DNA of 52,924 nt from an uncultured Alphaproteobacteria bacterium. GTDB taxonomy: Bacteria; Pseudomonadota; Alphaproteobacteria; HIMB59; GCA-002718135. The translations under genes were made by a program, and so were the position numbers. A model generated the notes under the pieces. That model did not search any database. It was not told the DNA's origin and was given only the letters and a program-made list of their open reading frames with translations. How positions within the stretch are numbered: position 1 is the stretch's first letter; the number at the start of each line of letters is the position of its first letter. Shown in pieces: positions 37,223 through 46,762 of the stretch. The stretch spans positions 1 through 52,924 of the forward strand of contig CACGRD010000006.1 of assembly GCA_902575375.1 (NCBI GenBank), read 5' to 3'.

Positions 37223-40200
37223 AAATACAATCGGTCCATCAATCCACAATGTTGAGCCCTTTTTCATTTCTCAGCTCTATCAAAATTCTAATAAATCAAT
37301 TTTATACATTGGAAAAGATGAGAAGGAAATCTCATCTATGGAACAAAAAATTAAATGGTTATTACCAGATGTTGAAATTTTATTATTTAAATCTTGGGAT
37401 CAAATACCCTACGATAATGTCTCTCCTTCAAAAGAAGTTCAAATAGAAAGATTAAAATCACTTAAAATTTTATCAAATTCTAAAGCAAAAAGGATAATAC
37501 TCACTACAATTAATTCAATAACTCAAAAAATAATTCCTAGATCAATTATTAATTCACAATTTTTTAAAATTTCAAAAAAACAAAAATTTAAATTAGAAGA
37601 TATTATAAATAACCTGGTGCTTTTAGGCTTCCAAAGAACTTCTTTAGTACGTGAGAAGTCAGAATTTTCTGTAAGAGGGTCAATTTTAGATATTTTTCCA
37701 AATGAAAGATTTAAGCCAATAAGAATAGATTTTTTTGATGAAGAAATAGAGACAATTTTTGAATTCGATCCAATTACTCAAAAAAGATTAAAAAAAATAA
37801 ATAGTGACTTGGAGTTTAACATTGTTAATGAATTAATTCTTAATGAAGATAATCTAAACTTATTTAGAAAAAATTTTAGGGAAATATTTCCAGAGTATAG
37901 AAATAGTCAAGTTTATAATCTTTTTTCTGAAAATATTATTCCATCTGGTGGCGAACAATTTATGCCATTATTTTATGATAATCTCGAAACATTTTTTGAT
38001 TACATTGAAGACTATAAAATATTATTAAATGATGAATTTAAAAATATATTTGAAAATAGACTAGAAAATATAAATGATTTTTATTTAGCCAGAAAGAATA
38101 ATAAAGAAAATTTTTTTTTACCACCTGAATTTTTTTACTTAAATAGAGAAATTTTCCAAAAATATTTAGATAACAATGAGCATTTTTACTTTAATACATT
38201 TGATAAAAATAATCATATCAATATTGATGTAAATATTATTCATAATTTATCATCTATTAAAAAAGAAATAGATTTTAATTTTATAAATCAATTTTTTACA
38301 ACAAATTCTAAAGATAATATAATTTATATATGTTGTCGTAGTAAAGGAAGTTTAGATAGGGTATCTAAAATATTACAGAATAATTTAAATTTAAATTTAC
38401 ATATTGTAACAAACTTTAATCATTCACTTTCAGATAATATTCTTTTAACTATTCTGGATATTGAAGAGTCATTTAAATTTAATAAATATATTTTTATTAA
38501 TGAAAAATCCTTGTTTGGTTATTTTTTTAATACGCAAATATCTAAATCACGTAAACAAACTATTTTTTTTGAAGAATTAAATAAATTATCTATTGATTCT
38601 ATTCTTGTTCATACTGAGTACGGACTTTGTAAATTTAATAATATTAAAAAAATTGAATTAAATGACTCAATTCATGAGTGTTTAGAATTAGAATTTTTTG
38701 AAAATCAAAAACTTTTTTTACCAGTTGAAAATTTAAGTTATGTATCAAAATACAGTGATGATAATGATGGAAATATTATTTTAGATAAGCTTGGTGCTTC
38801 GCATTGGCAAAAAAGAAAAGCAGATGCTAAAAAGAAAATTAGAGATGCTGCAAAAAAACTCATCTCAATAGCTTCTAAAAGACTTCAATCTCAATCTTAT
38901 GAAATTAATACAAATATTCCTGAATACGATAAATTTGTTAGTACTTTCCCATATGTTGAAACTGATGATCAATTAAATGCAATTCAAGATGTGATTAGTG
39001 ATTTTTCTAAAATGATACCATCTGATAGATTAATTGTAGGTGATGTAGCATTTGGTAAAACAGAAGTAATTTTGAGAGCTATTTTTCTTGCTGCAAAATC
39101 AAATCTACAATCTGTTGTTTTAGTTCCAACTACAATTTTATCTAGACAGCATTTTATTAATTTCAAAAAAAGATTATCTATTTTTGGTATTAACATTGCA
39201 GAAATATCTAGATTGGTATCTTTAAAAGATAAAAAAGAAATTTATGAAGAATGTAATAATGGTAAAATAGATGTATTAGTTGGTACACATGCTTTATTAA
39301 ATGATAAGTTAAAATTTAGTAGACTCGGTCTTATTGTTTATGATGAAGAGCAAAAACTAGGAACAATTCAAAAAGAAAAATTTAAAGAAATAGCTCCAAA
39401 AGCTCATTGTATCTCACTTAGTGCAACACCTATTCCAAGAACTTTAAGTATGTCTCTCTCAGGAATTCGAGATCTAAGCCTAATTCTTACAGCACCATTT
39501 GAAAGAATGGCAGTTAGAACTTACGTTTCACCTTTTGATTCTTTGACTATCACAGAAGCTATAAAAAGAGAAATATATGGAAGAAAAAATGGAGTTTATT
39601 TTGTTGTACCAAGAAAAAAAGACTTACCTTTTGTCGAGCAATTTTTAAATGATAATCTACCTGAAATAAAATATGTAATTACTCACGGCCAACTTAGTCC
39701 TAAATTATTAGAAAGTAGAATATCAAAATTTTATAATCAAGAAGTCCCTTTAATGCTAAGTACAAATATTATTGAAAATGGTTTGGATTTACCTCATGTA
39801 AATACAATTATAGTTTACCGATCAAACATTTTCTCTTTGGCAGCTTTATATCAATTGAAAGGAAGGGTAGGTAGATCTTCTAAACGTGGATACGCATACA
39901 TTACATATAAGGAAAATGAATTAAAAGATAATGGGAGAAAAAGATTATCGATAATAAACTCTTCTGATCATCTTGGGGCAGGTTTTAACATTGCGTCACA
40001 AGATTTAGACCTTCGAGGTGGCGGTTCTATAATTGGAGAAGAACAGAGTGGTTTTATCAAAGAAATTGGAACAGAGCTTTATCATCAGATGCTCGAAGAA
40101 GAGATAAATATACAAAAAAGTAAAATTAATTCTGATTTTGTAAAAAAAGATACTTTTCAACCAATTATTAAAATCCCTGTTGAAATTTATATACCTGAAG

Positions 40201-40589
40201 ATTTTATAAATGATGTTGATCTAAGATTGTCAATTTATAAAAGAATCTCAAATATAAACAATAATAAAGAAATTGAAGAGATTAAAATAGAATTAATAGA
40301 CAGATTTGGAAATTTGCCTATTCAATTAATTAATTTATTAAAATTAGTAGAAATTAAAATCATTTGTTTAAAAAATAATATTGAAAAATTTGAGTTTAGC
40401 AGAAAAGGCATATTAATTAGTTTTTTTCAAAATAAACCAAAAAATCCAGAAAAATTATTACAACTTTCATTATCTAATAAAAATTCTCTAATATTAAGAC
40501 CGGATCAAAAAATATTTTATGATTTTGGCGGAAATTTAATTGATGATAGATTTGAATTATCAAAAAAAATTATTAATTTAATAAAATGA
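37212..40589 (+). CDS. mfd: transcription-repair coupling factor
   Basis: A 1125-residue DNA translocase that removes RNA polymerase stalled at lesions and recruits UvrA. It has the UvrB-like N-terminal module, the RNA-polymerase-interaction domain around 470-540 ('H-T-E-Y-G-L-C-K-F'), and the RecG-like motor: Walker A G610-D-V-A-F-G-K-T617 (most relatives have V-G-F), D711-E-E-Q714, 'S-A-T-P-I-P-R-T-L', 'Q-L-K-G-R-V-G-R'. The C-terminal regulatory domain is present. Near normal length. Confidence 0.95.
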   Translation: MKNKNTIGPSIHNVEPFFISQLYQNSNKSILYIGKDEKEISSMEQKIKWLLPDVEILLFKSWDQIPYDNVSPSKEVQIERLKSLKILSNSKAKRIILTTINSITQKIIPRSIINSQFFKISKKQKFKLEDIINNLVLLGFQRTSLVREKSEFSVRGSILDIFPNERFKPIRIDFFDEEIETIFEFDPITQKRLKKINSDLEFNIVNELILNEDNLNLFRKNFREIFPEYRNSQVYNLFSENIIPSGGEQFMPLFYDNLETFFDYIEDYKILLNDEFKNIFENRLENINDFYLARKNNKENFFLPPEFFYLNREIFQKYLDNNEHFYFNTFDKNNHINIDVNIIHNLSSIKKEIDFNFINQFFTTNSKDNIIYICCRSKGSLDRVSKILQNNLNLNLHIVTNFNHSLSDNILLTILDIEESFKFNKYIFINEKSLFGYFFNTQISKSRKQTIFFEELNKLSIDSILVHTEYGLCKFNNIKKIELNDSIHECLELEFFENQKLFLPVENLSYVSKYSDDNDGNIILDKLGASHWQKRKADAKKKIRDAAKKLISIASKRLQSQSYEINTNIPEYDKFVSTFPYVETDDQLNAIQDVISDFSKMIPSDRLIVGDVAFGKTEVILRAIFLAAKSNLQSVVLVPTTILSRQHFINFKKRLSIFGINIAEISRLVSLKDKKEIYEECNNGKIDVLVGTHALLNDKLKFSRLGLIVYDEEQKLGTIQKEKFKEIAPKAHCISLSATPIPRTLSMSLSGIRDLSLILTAPFERMAVRTYVSPFDSLTITEAIKREIYGRKNGVYFVVPRKKDLPFVEQFLNDNLPEIKYVITHGQLSPKLLESRISKFYNQEVPLMLSTNIIENGLDLPHVNTIIVYRSNIFSLAALYQLKGRVGRSSKRGYAYITYKENELKDNGRKRLSIINSSDHLGAGFNIASQDLDLRGGGSIIGEEQSGFIKEIGTELYHQMLEEEINIQKSKINSDFVKKDTFQPIIKIPVEIYIPEDFINDVDLRLSIYKRISNINNNKEIEEIKIELIDRFGNLPIQLINLLKLVEIKIICLKNNIEKFEFSRKGILISFFQNKPKNPEKLLQLSLSNKNSLILRPDQKIFYDFGGNLIDDRFELSKKIINLIK

Positions 40590-41683
40590 GATTGTTTGTA
40601 CCTTCATCTATTTTAATTATTTTCTTAATATTAAATAAAAATGTTTTTTCTTTAAGTAATGATTATAAATTATCAATATTAAAAAAAGATCTAGATCAAC
40701 CTTGGAGTATTTCATTTATTAATAAAAATGAAATATTTATTAGTGAGAAAACAGGTAAAATAAAATTATTTAATCAAACTAATGGAAGTATTATTGAGAT
40801 AAAACATAATTTAAGTTTTATTGATGATATAAACTCCCAAGGTGGTTTGCTGGAAATTTTATATCATGATGACCATGTTTATATTAGCTACTCTGAGAAA
40901 AGAGGTGAATTTAAATTATATGGACCATCATCTACGTCAATTGCAAAAGCAAAATTCAATAGAGAAAAACTAAATTTTAATAATATATTTAGATCTGAGC
41001 CCCCAATAAGATCACCTTATCATTTTGGTTCTAGAATAGTAATTAAAGATAATTATTTATTTGCTTCTTTAGGTGAAAGAGGCAAAGGAATGATTGCTCA
41101 AGAAGCAGATAAGCATCCAGGTAGTATTATTAGAATTAATTTAGATGGTTCAGTACCAAAAGATAATCCACATTTTACAGATCAACCTTTATGGCTCCCT
41201 GAAATTTTTCAAATTGGTGTCAGAAACCCCCAAGGAATGGCAATTTCTTCTTTTGATAATAAATTATACATTAGTAATCACGGTGCTAAAGGTGGTGATT
41301 GGATTGGTGAAGTAAAGAAAGGTGAAAACTATGGATGGAAAATACTTGGTTGGGGTGGGACAAATTATAATAATTCAAAGATAGGACCTAAATGGTTACC
41401 AGGTTATACAAAAGCAATTCATTACTGGGTACCTTCAATTGCTGTTAGCGCAATCACAATATATGATGGAGAAGAATTTCCAGAATTAAAAGGGCTAGCA
41501 CTTGTAACATCATTAAAAGATCAATCTTTACGTTCAATAGATTTTTCAAATTTAGATAATGTAAAAGAAGATATTATTTTTAAGAATGAAATAGGAAGAA
41601 TAAGAGATATAAAAATTCATCCAGAAAGTGGTAAAATTTACTTTTTAGCTCAAGATAAATTATGGAAATTTGAAAAAAAATAA
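40586..41683 (+). CDS. exported PQQ-dependent sugar dehydrogenase-like (GSDH family) beta-propeller
   Basis: A 365-residue protein: signal peptide about 1-22, then a six-bladed propeller of the soluble glucose dehydrogenase / YliI family. Visible: 'L-D-Q-P-W-S-I-S-F', 'Y-I-S-Y-S', 'H-F-G-S-R-I', 'G-V-R-N-P-Q-G-M-A', 'N-H-G-A-K-G-G-D-W-I-G-E' and 'G-E-N-Y-G-W', covering the catalytic His and Ca/PQQ region. It should oxidise an aldose in the periplasm if PQQ is available; no PQQ synthesis genes are here. ATGA overlap with mfd. Confidence 0.85.
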   Translation: MRLFVPSSILIIFLILNKNVFSLSNDYKLSILKKDLDQPWSISFINKNEIFISEKTGKIKLFNQTNGSIIEIKHNLSFIDDINSQGGLLEILYHDDHVYISYSEKRGEFKLYGPSSTSIAKAKFNREKLNFNNIFRSEPPIRSPYHFGSRIVIKDNYLFASLGERGKGMIAQEADKHPGSIIRINLDGSVPKDNPHFTDQPLWLPEIFQIGVRNPQGMAISSFDNKLYISNHGAKGGDWIGEVKKGENYGWKILGWGGTNYNNSKIGPKWLPGYTKAIHYWVPSIAVSAITIYDGEEFPELKGLALVTSLKDQSLRSIDFSNLDNVKEDIIFKNEIGRIRDIKIHPESGKIYFLAQDKLWKFEKK

Positions 41684-41730
41684 TATCTTCATTTATTTGA
41701 GAAATATCCTATTTGATTTATAGTATTTAT

Positions 41731-41847
41731 ATGTTTGAATTTTTAGCTTTTTTAGTTGGTGTTATGATTATGGGACCAATAGTTTATATTTATTTTTTAG
41801 TTCAAGATTTAAAAAAAAGGGTTGATAAACTAGAAGATAAAAATTAA
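41731..41847 (+). CDS. 38-residue membrane micro-protein
   Basis: ATG-started frame with one hydrophobic helix (about residues 4-24, containing Gly-Pro) followed by a charged, heptad-like tail (Q-D-L-K-K-R-V-D-K-L-E-D). The order, a membrane anchor then a short cytosolic helix, resembles known bacterial small membrane proteins. No family recognised. Apart from this ORF and the tRNA below, 41684-42053 holds nothing I can identify. Confidence 0.45.
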   Translation: MFEFLAFLVGVMIMGPIVYIYFLVQDLKKRVDKLEDKN

Positions 41848-41870
41848 TTTTTATTATTTTAAAGAAATGT

Positions 41871-41960
41871 TGGCGGAGAGAGTGAGATTCGAACTCACGA
41901 ACGAGTTGCCCCGTTGCCGGTTTTCAAGACCGGTGCTTTCAACCGCTCAGCCATCTCTCC
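41871..41960 (-). tRNA. tRNA-Ser (anticodon UGA)
   Basis: A 90-base class II tRNA on the minus strand: acceptor G-G-A-G-A-G-A / T-C-T-C-T-C-C with discriminator G and encoded CCA. Anticodon stem C-C-G-G-T/A-C-C-G-G with loop C-T-T-G-A-A-A (anticodon TGA); a long variable arm, as in Ser tRNAs; T arm with G-T-T-C-G-A-A. Confidence 0.97.
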
Positions 41961-41972
41961 GTTAAAGTGCTT

Positions 41973-41999
41973 ACTATAGTTTCAACATAAAAAAGTCAA
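41973..41999 (-). promoter_or_regulatory. possible promoter of tRNA-Ser
   Basis: On the minus strand TTGACT (41994-41999) is followed by TATAGT (41973-41978) with a short 15-base spacer, 12 bases before the tRNA 5' end. An alternative -10 two bases on gives 17. Confidence 0.4.
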
Positions 42000-42053
42000 A
42001 ATATTAAGTATATATCGTTTCCTAATTAACGATAGTTTTGGTAATTTTATATA

Positions 42054-43091
42054 ATGATTTTTAGGTTTGTATTAATATTTTTATTTATATCATTTAATGC
42101 TCACACAACTGATTGTGAACAACCAAAAATGCCAACTGATGATGAATGGAATAATTGGCTTTCTAATATTAAAAAAGAAGCTTTAGAAATAGGCATAAGT
42201 CAAAATACTATCTCAAAACAATTAAATAATGTTAAGCCACAAAGTAAAATTATTATGCGTGATCGATGCCAGCCAGCATCAACAATGACTCTAGATGAGT
42301 ATTTATTTTATACAATTACAAAAGATAAAATTTTTGCAGGAAAAAATTTTTTAAAAAAATACGAAGATTTATTAAAAGAAATTGGAGAGTATTTTAAAAT
42401 ACAACCCAGATTTATAGTGGCTGTATTAGGTATGGAAAGTTATTATGGAAGAAATCAAGGAAAAATAAATTCAATAATTGCAATCACAACTCTTGCATTT
42501 GATAGAAGAAGAAGTGATTTTTATAAAAAACAATTATTTGCAGCTCTTGAAATTTTAGATAAAAATCTTGTTCCTAGTGGGGAATTAAAAGGAAGTTGGG
42601 GTGGTGCAGTTGGTATGACCCAAATGATACCAACAACCTTTTTAGAAACAGCATATGACTGGGACGGTGATGGAATTGATATATGGAATAGTTATGCAGA
42701 TGCTTTTGCAAGTACTGCAAATTATTTAACTTCTTTAGATAAAAATCCATGGTCTAATGATAGTACTTGGGGAAGAGAAGTAATTCCTCCAAAAAATATT
42801 TCTTCATCATTTTTTGATACTATAAAGCAAATTAATCCGAAAGGTTGTGTGGCAGTTAAACGTAGATCAATTCCAAAAACTCTATCTGAATGGTCAAAAT
42901 TAGGATTTACAAAAATTAATGGAGATTCTTTACCTATAAGAGATGATTTAGAAGCTAGATTAATAATGCCAGATGGGATAGATGGTAGAATGTTCATAGT
43001 ATATCCTAATTATAAAAATATTCTTTATTATAATTGTTCATCATATTATGCTGTATCAGTGGGTCTTCTAAGTGATAAAATATCTAATTAG
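42054..43091 (+). CDS. lytic murein transglycosylase, MltB family
   Basis: A 345-residue exported protein; signal peptide about 1-18. The catalytic acid is E128 in 'V-L-G-M-E-S-Y-Y-G'. Other family motifs: 'F-I-V-A-V-L-G', 'S-W-G-G-A-V-G-M-T-Q-M-I-P-T-T' and 'D-G-D-G-I-D-I-W-N'. It cleaves the MurNAc-GlcNAc bond of peptidoglycan to form anhydro ends. No lipobox, so periplasmic and soluble. It overlaps the rlpA-like gene by 20 bases and begins a run of cell-wall genes. Confidence 0.9.
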   Translation: MIFRFVLIFLFISFNAHTTDCEQPKMPTDDEWNNWLSNIKKEALEIGISQNTISKQLNNVKPQSKIIMRDRCQPASTMTLDEYLFYTITKDKIFAGKNFLKKYEDLLKEIGEYFKIQPRFIVAVLGMESYYGRNQGKINSIIAITTLAFDRRRSDFYKKQLFAALEILDKNLVPSGELKGSWGGAVGMTQMIPTTFLETAYDWDGDGIDIWNSYADAFASTANYLTSLDKNPWSNDSTWGREVIPPKNISSSFFDTIKQINPKGCVAVKRRSIPKTLSEWSKLGFTKINGDSLPIRDDLEARLIMPDGIDGRMFIVYPNYKNILYYNCSSYYAVSVGLLSDKISN

Positions 43092-44007
43092 TTTAATTGT
43101 TCTATTATTTATATTTTCTTGTAATGAATTAAATCTTAATAATGTTTCTGATGTTGTAGAAAATAGCACAAATAAAATAGAAGAAATAATTGATAATAAA
43201 AAAGAAGATAAAAAAGAAAAAACGCAATCAAATAATAAACAAACAAAAGATAATATTTTTTATTATGTTGGTGAACCCTATTTTATTGAAGGGGTTAGAT
43301 ATATTCCCGAGGAAGATTATAATTATTCAGAAATTGGACTTTCTTCTTTTTATGGAAAAGAATTACACAATATTAAAACTGTAAATAATGATTTAAATAA
43401 AGTTACTGAATTACTTGGTAGACATAAAACTCTACCTATTCCAAGTATGGTCAAGGTCACTAACTTGGATAACGGACTTTCTATTAATGTAAAAATAATA
43501 GATAGACATGATGATAATGCAGTTATTATTCAGGTTTCAAGAAAAGTTGCACAACTTCTTGGATTCTATAAATCTAAAATAGCTACTGTAAAAGTTGAAA
43601 TACTTTCTGATGCTAGTAAACAATGGAAGAGTGTTGCAAATTCATTAAATGAAGAAAATTTTGATGAAACTATCTCTTCTGCACCAACAGATATTGTATC
43701 TATCGAAGAAATTGGTGAAATTTTAGAAACAAATGATGACGCAAATACAATCTCAGAGGAAACAATTGAGCTAAAATCAGAAAAAATAACTGATTTCAAA
43801 TTATATTTACGAGTAATAGGGTTTAAAAATTATGAGAGTATTCGATCTGTATTAGATAATTATCAAAATGATCTAAAGTATACTTCTGAAAAAAATAATT
43901 CTAAATATGACGTAATTATTGGTCCTCTTGAAAATACAGAAGCAAATAATTTAGTTTCATACTTTATCTCAAAAGGTTATAAGGAAACTGAGATTCTTAT
44001 TGAATAA
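43072..44007 (+). CDS. RlpA-like septal ring lipoprotein with a SPOR-like C-terminus
   Basis: A 311-residue protein with a GTG start inside the end of the previous gene. The lipobox I-F-S-C17 marks a lipoprotein. After a charged linker, a double-psi barrel (about 88-175) shows 'S-S-F-Y-G', H118 in 'R-H-K-T-L-P', 'V-T-N-L-x-N-G' and D144: the His and Asp used by RlpA lytic transglycosylases. The usual N-D-R-G-P reads I-D-R-H-D. The last ~75 residues look like a SPOR domain that binds denuded glycan at the division site. Likely acts in cell separation. Confidence 0.82.
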   Translation: MIKYLISLIVLLFIFSCNELNLNNVSDVVENSTNKIEEIIDNKKEDKKEKTQSNNKQTKDNIFYYVGEPYFIEGVRYIPEEDYNYSEIGLSSFYGKELHNIKTVNNDLNKVTELLGRHKTLPIPSMVKVTNLDNGLSINVKIIDRHDDNAVIIQVSRKVAQLLGFYKSKIATVKVEILSDASKQWKSVANSLNEENFDETISSAPTDIVSIEEIGEILETNDDANTISEETIELKSEKITDFKLYLRVIGFKNYESIRSVLDNYQNDLKYTSEKNNSKYDVIIGPLENTEANNLVSYFISKGYKETEILIE

Positions 44008-44042
44008 CAAATAAAGGTCATAATTAAGAATTATTAATATTT

Positions 44043-45176
44043 ATGGTAAGATTTTTAAGCTTTTTTTTATTTTTAATTATTTCTTTCAACCTAAACGCTA
44101 TTGATACAAAAGCAGAGCAAGCGGTTGTTATAGATTTTGATACAAATGAAGTCCTTTTTGAAAAAAATTCTAAAGTAAAAGTTATACCTGCTTCGATGAC
44201 TAAAATCATGACTGTTTACGTTGCATTCGACAGAATAAAGAATACAAATTTTGCTATAACTAATGAATGCAGAGTTTCTCCTAAAGCCTACAAAATGGGA
44301 GGTTCTAGAACATTTTTAGAGATAGATGATAATGTAACAGTTGATGATTTATTAAAAGGTATAATTGTTCAATCTGGTAATGATGCATCTATAGCTTTAG
44401 CAGAATGTTTAGGTGGAACTGAAGAAGATTTTGCTAAACTTATGAATGTTTATGCAGAACGTTTAGGAATGATGAATACAAACTTCATCAATTCATCTGG
44501 ATGGCCTGATGACGATCATTATTCTACCGTTTATGATCTTGGCATTCTTTCAAATGCAATAATTAAAGATTTTCCTCAACTTTATACATATTTCAAAATG
44601 GAAGAATTTACTTATAATGACATTAGTCAACCAAATAGAAATAAACTTTTATATCAAGTCCAAGGAGCGGATGGATTAAAAACAGGTTTTACAAAAAAGT
44701 CTGGCTGGGGAATAGCAGCTACTGCATTAAGGAATGAGAGAAGAATTACAGTTGTTATAAACGGTACAAACAGCTCTAGATCAAGATTAAATGAATCATC
44801 TAATTTAATAAATTGGGCTTTTAACCAAACTTCTCAACAGACATTAGTTGAAAAAGATCAATTTATTAAAGAAGTAGATGTGTGGCAAGGAAATGAAAGT
44901 ACTATAAATTTAATTAGTTCACAAAAATTAGTGTCAACATTGTCATTTGATCAAATTCAATTAATGAATTCTTCTATTACATATACAAAACCAATATCTG
45001 CCCCAATTAAAAAAGGTGATGAGTTAGGAAAATTAATTATAAATATAGATGGAAAGCCAAAAATAGAAGTACCGCTTATTGCTGAAAAAGATGTATCTGA
45101 AATTAACCCCTTATTTAAAGTTTTTGCTGCAGCAAAATACTTAATTTTTGGAAGAAGTTTGGATGAAATCAAATAA
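44043..45176 (+). CDS. dacC: D-alanyl-D-alanine carboxypeptidase (DacC/PBP5 family)
   Basis: A 377-residue penicillin-binding protein with signal peptide 1-19. Active-site motifs: S51-M-T-K54, S111-G-N113, K213-T-G215. It removes the terminal D-Ala of peptidoglycan pentapeptides in the periplasm. The C-terminal beta domain (about 270-345) and a final partly amphipathic helix that may anchor it to the membrane are present. It is followed by tmk with a 14-base overlap. Confidence 0.92.
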   Translation: MVRFLSFFLFLIISFNLNAIDTKAEQAVVIDFDTNEVLFEKNSKVKVIPASMTKIMTVYVAFDRIKNTNFAITNECRVSPKAYKMGGSRTFLEIDDNVTVDDLLKGIIVQSGNDASIALAECLGGTEEDFAKLMNVYAERLGMMNTNFINSSGWPDDDHYSTVYDLGILSNAIIKDFPQLYTYFKMEEFTYNDISQPNRNKLLYQVQGADGLKTGFTKKSGWGIAATALRNERRITVVINGTNSSRSRLNESSNLINWAFNQTSQQTLVEKDQFIKEVDVWQGNESTINLISSQKLVSTLSFDQIQLMNSSITYTKPISAPIKKGDELGKLIINIDGKPKIEVPLIAEKDVSEINPLFKVFAAAKYLIFGRSLDEIK

Positions 45177-45774
45177 AGGGTTATTCATTACTTTTGAAGG
45201 ACCTGAAGCTAGCGGAAAGTCATCTCAAATATTACTTTTATCAAACTATTTAAAAAAAAATAAACTTCCATTTATTATCACTAGAGAACCTGGAGGTACT
45301 AATTTTGCAGAAAAGTTAAGAAAATTAATTTTGGATAATAAATCTACAATTAATAATTTAGAAGAATTGCTTCTTCTAATGGCAGCTAGATCAAATCATA
45401 TTAATAAAGTAATTATTCCTAATCTTAAAAAAGGAAAGATTGTCATTTCAGATCGATATGCAGATTCATCTTTTGTTTATCAAGGATATGTAAATAAATT
45501 TGGAATTAAAAGAATTCAAAAACTTCACAAAGAACTTCTAAACAATTTTTTTCCTGACTATACTTTTATTTTTAAAATTAATCCAAAAGAAATAATTAAA
45601 AGATTAAAACAGAGGAAGGTTAAAAACAAGTACGATAAATCTAACTTATTATTTCATCAAAAAGTAATTCAAGGATATAAAAAAATAGCAAATCCAAAAA
45701 GATATATAATGGTTGATGCTTCTTTATCTAAAGATATAATTCACAAAAATATTATTAAAAAATTAAAGTTATAA
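45163..45774 (+). CDS. tmk: thymidylate kinase
   Basis: A 203-residue P-loop kinase (dTMP to dTDP) from ATG 45163, which gives the standard 'G-L-F-I-T-F-E-G'. Walker A is G13-P-E-A-S-G-K-S20; 'R-E-P-G-G-T' and 'S-D-R-Y-A-D-S-S' (DR[YH] motif) are intact. An earlier in-frame ATG at 45148 is less likely. First of four replication/translation genes in one operon (tmk-holB-metG-tatD). Confidence 0.94.
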   Translation: MKSNKGLFITFEGPEASGKSSQILLLSNYLKKNKLPFIITREPGGTNFAEKLRKLILDNKSTINNLEELLLLMAARSNHINKVIIPNLKKGKIVISDRYADSSFVYQGYVNKFGIKRIQKLHKELLNNFFPDYTFIFKINPKEIIKRLKQRKVKNKYDKSNLLFHQKVIQGYKKIANPKRYIMVDASLSKDIIHKNIIKKLKL

Positions 45775-45777
45775 TTA

Positions 45778-46761
45778 ATGATTGAATTAATAGGTTTTGA
45801 AAAAGAGTATAGTGATCTCCTTAAAAGATACAAATTAAATAATCTTCCAAATTCAATTTTAATTCATGGATTGAGCGGTATAGGTAAAAGAACTTTTCTC
45901 AACAAATTAGTAAAAAATATTATAAATATAGAATTTAAAGATAGTAATTTGGACCATCATTTAAATTTATTTAAAAATAATACACATCCAAATATAAAAA
46001 TAATTGAAAAAGAGATTGATAGCAAAACTGGAAAAATTAAATCTAATATTACAATTGAACAAATTAGGAGATTAAAAACATTTTTAAATTCAACAACAAC
46101 AATTCAAAATTCTTCTAAAATAGTTATTGTTGACTCTGCTGATTATTTAAACATTAGTTCCGCAAATAGTATGCTCAAGATCTTAGAAGAACCAAAAGAA
46201 AACACCTATATTTTTTTAATATCAAACCAAATTTCATTACTTTTACCAACAATTAGATCAAGATGTTTAAAAATTAAATTAAATACTCATAATTTAACTA
46301 ATTTTACTAATATTATTAAAGATAATATTAATGAAATATCTAATGAAGAAATAAATTTTTACTTTGAATTAACTTATGGATCGCCAGGAACTACTATTCT
46401 ATATTATAACAATGATTTCTTGGATATTTTCCAATTATCAATTAAATGTCTTTTATCAAATGATCTAGATGATAATAAAATAAATTTATCTAATATTTTA
46501 TCAAAACTTACTAATGATGAATTTAATAATTATCTATCAATGCTTAAATTTATTCTAATTGTTGCTAATAAGTTAAAAGTAAACAGAGATAATAAAAGCT
46601 TGATTAATATACCAAATTATCTAGAGTTAGAATCTTTATCGACAAATCTTACCAAAAAAAATCTTATTGATAGATTTGATTATTTAACTAATAACCAAAA
46701 AGAATTATTTAGTTTAAATCTTGATAAAAAAATATTTATATTAAATTTTTTAACTCAATAA
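45778..46761 (+). CDS. holB: DNA polymerase III delta' subunit
   Basis: A 327-residue clamp-loader AAA+ protein: P-loop-like 'H-G-L-S-G-I-G-K-R-T', the 'I-E-Q-I-R' segment, 'D-S-A-D-Y-L' in the Walker B position, and 'S-A-N-S-M-L-K-I-L-E-E-P'. No zinc Cys cluster is seen between Walker A and B, as in many alphaproteobacterial delta' proteins. Position between tmk and metG is diagnostic. Confidence 0.88.
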   Translation: MIELIGFEKEYSDLLKRYKLNNLPNSILIHGLSGIGKRTFLNKLVKNIINIEFKDSNLDHHLNLFKNNTHPNIKIIEKEIDSKTGKIKSNITIEQIRRLKTFLNSTTTIQNSSKIVIVDSADYLNISSANSMLKILEEPKENTYIFLISNQISLLLPTIRSRCLKIKLNTHNLTNFTNIIKDNINEISNEEINFYFELTYGSPGTTILYYNNDFLDIFQLSIKCLLSNDLDDNKINLSNILSKLTNDEFNNYLSMLKFILIVANKLKVNRDNKSLINIPNYLELESLSTNLTKKNLIDRFDYLTNNQKELFSLNLDKKIFILNFLTQ

Positions 46762-46762
46762 A

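Noticed and set aside
38981-39059. Mfd Walker A change (V-A-F instead of V-G-F) as loss of function
   Set aside because: The general G-x4-G-K-T pattern is kept, so ATP binding should be intact.
41684-41730. Possible regulatory RNA before the 38-residue ORF
   Set aside because: No stable stem could be drawn from this AT-rich stretch.
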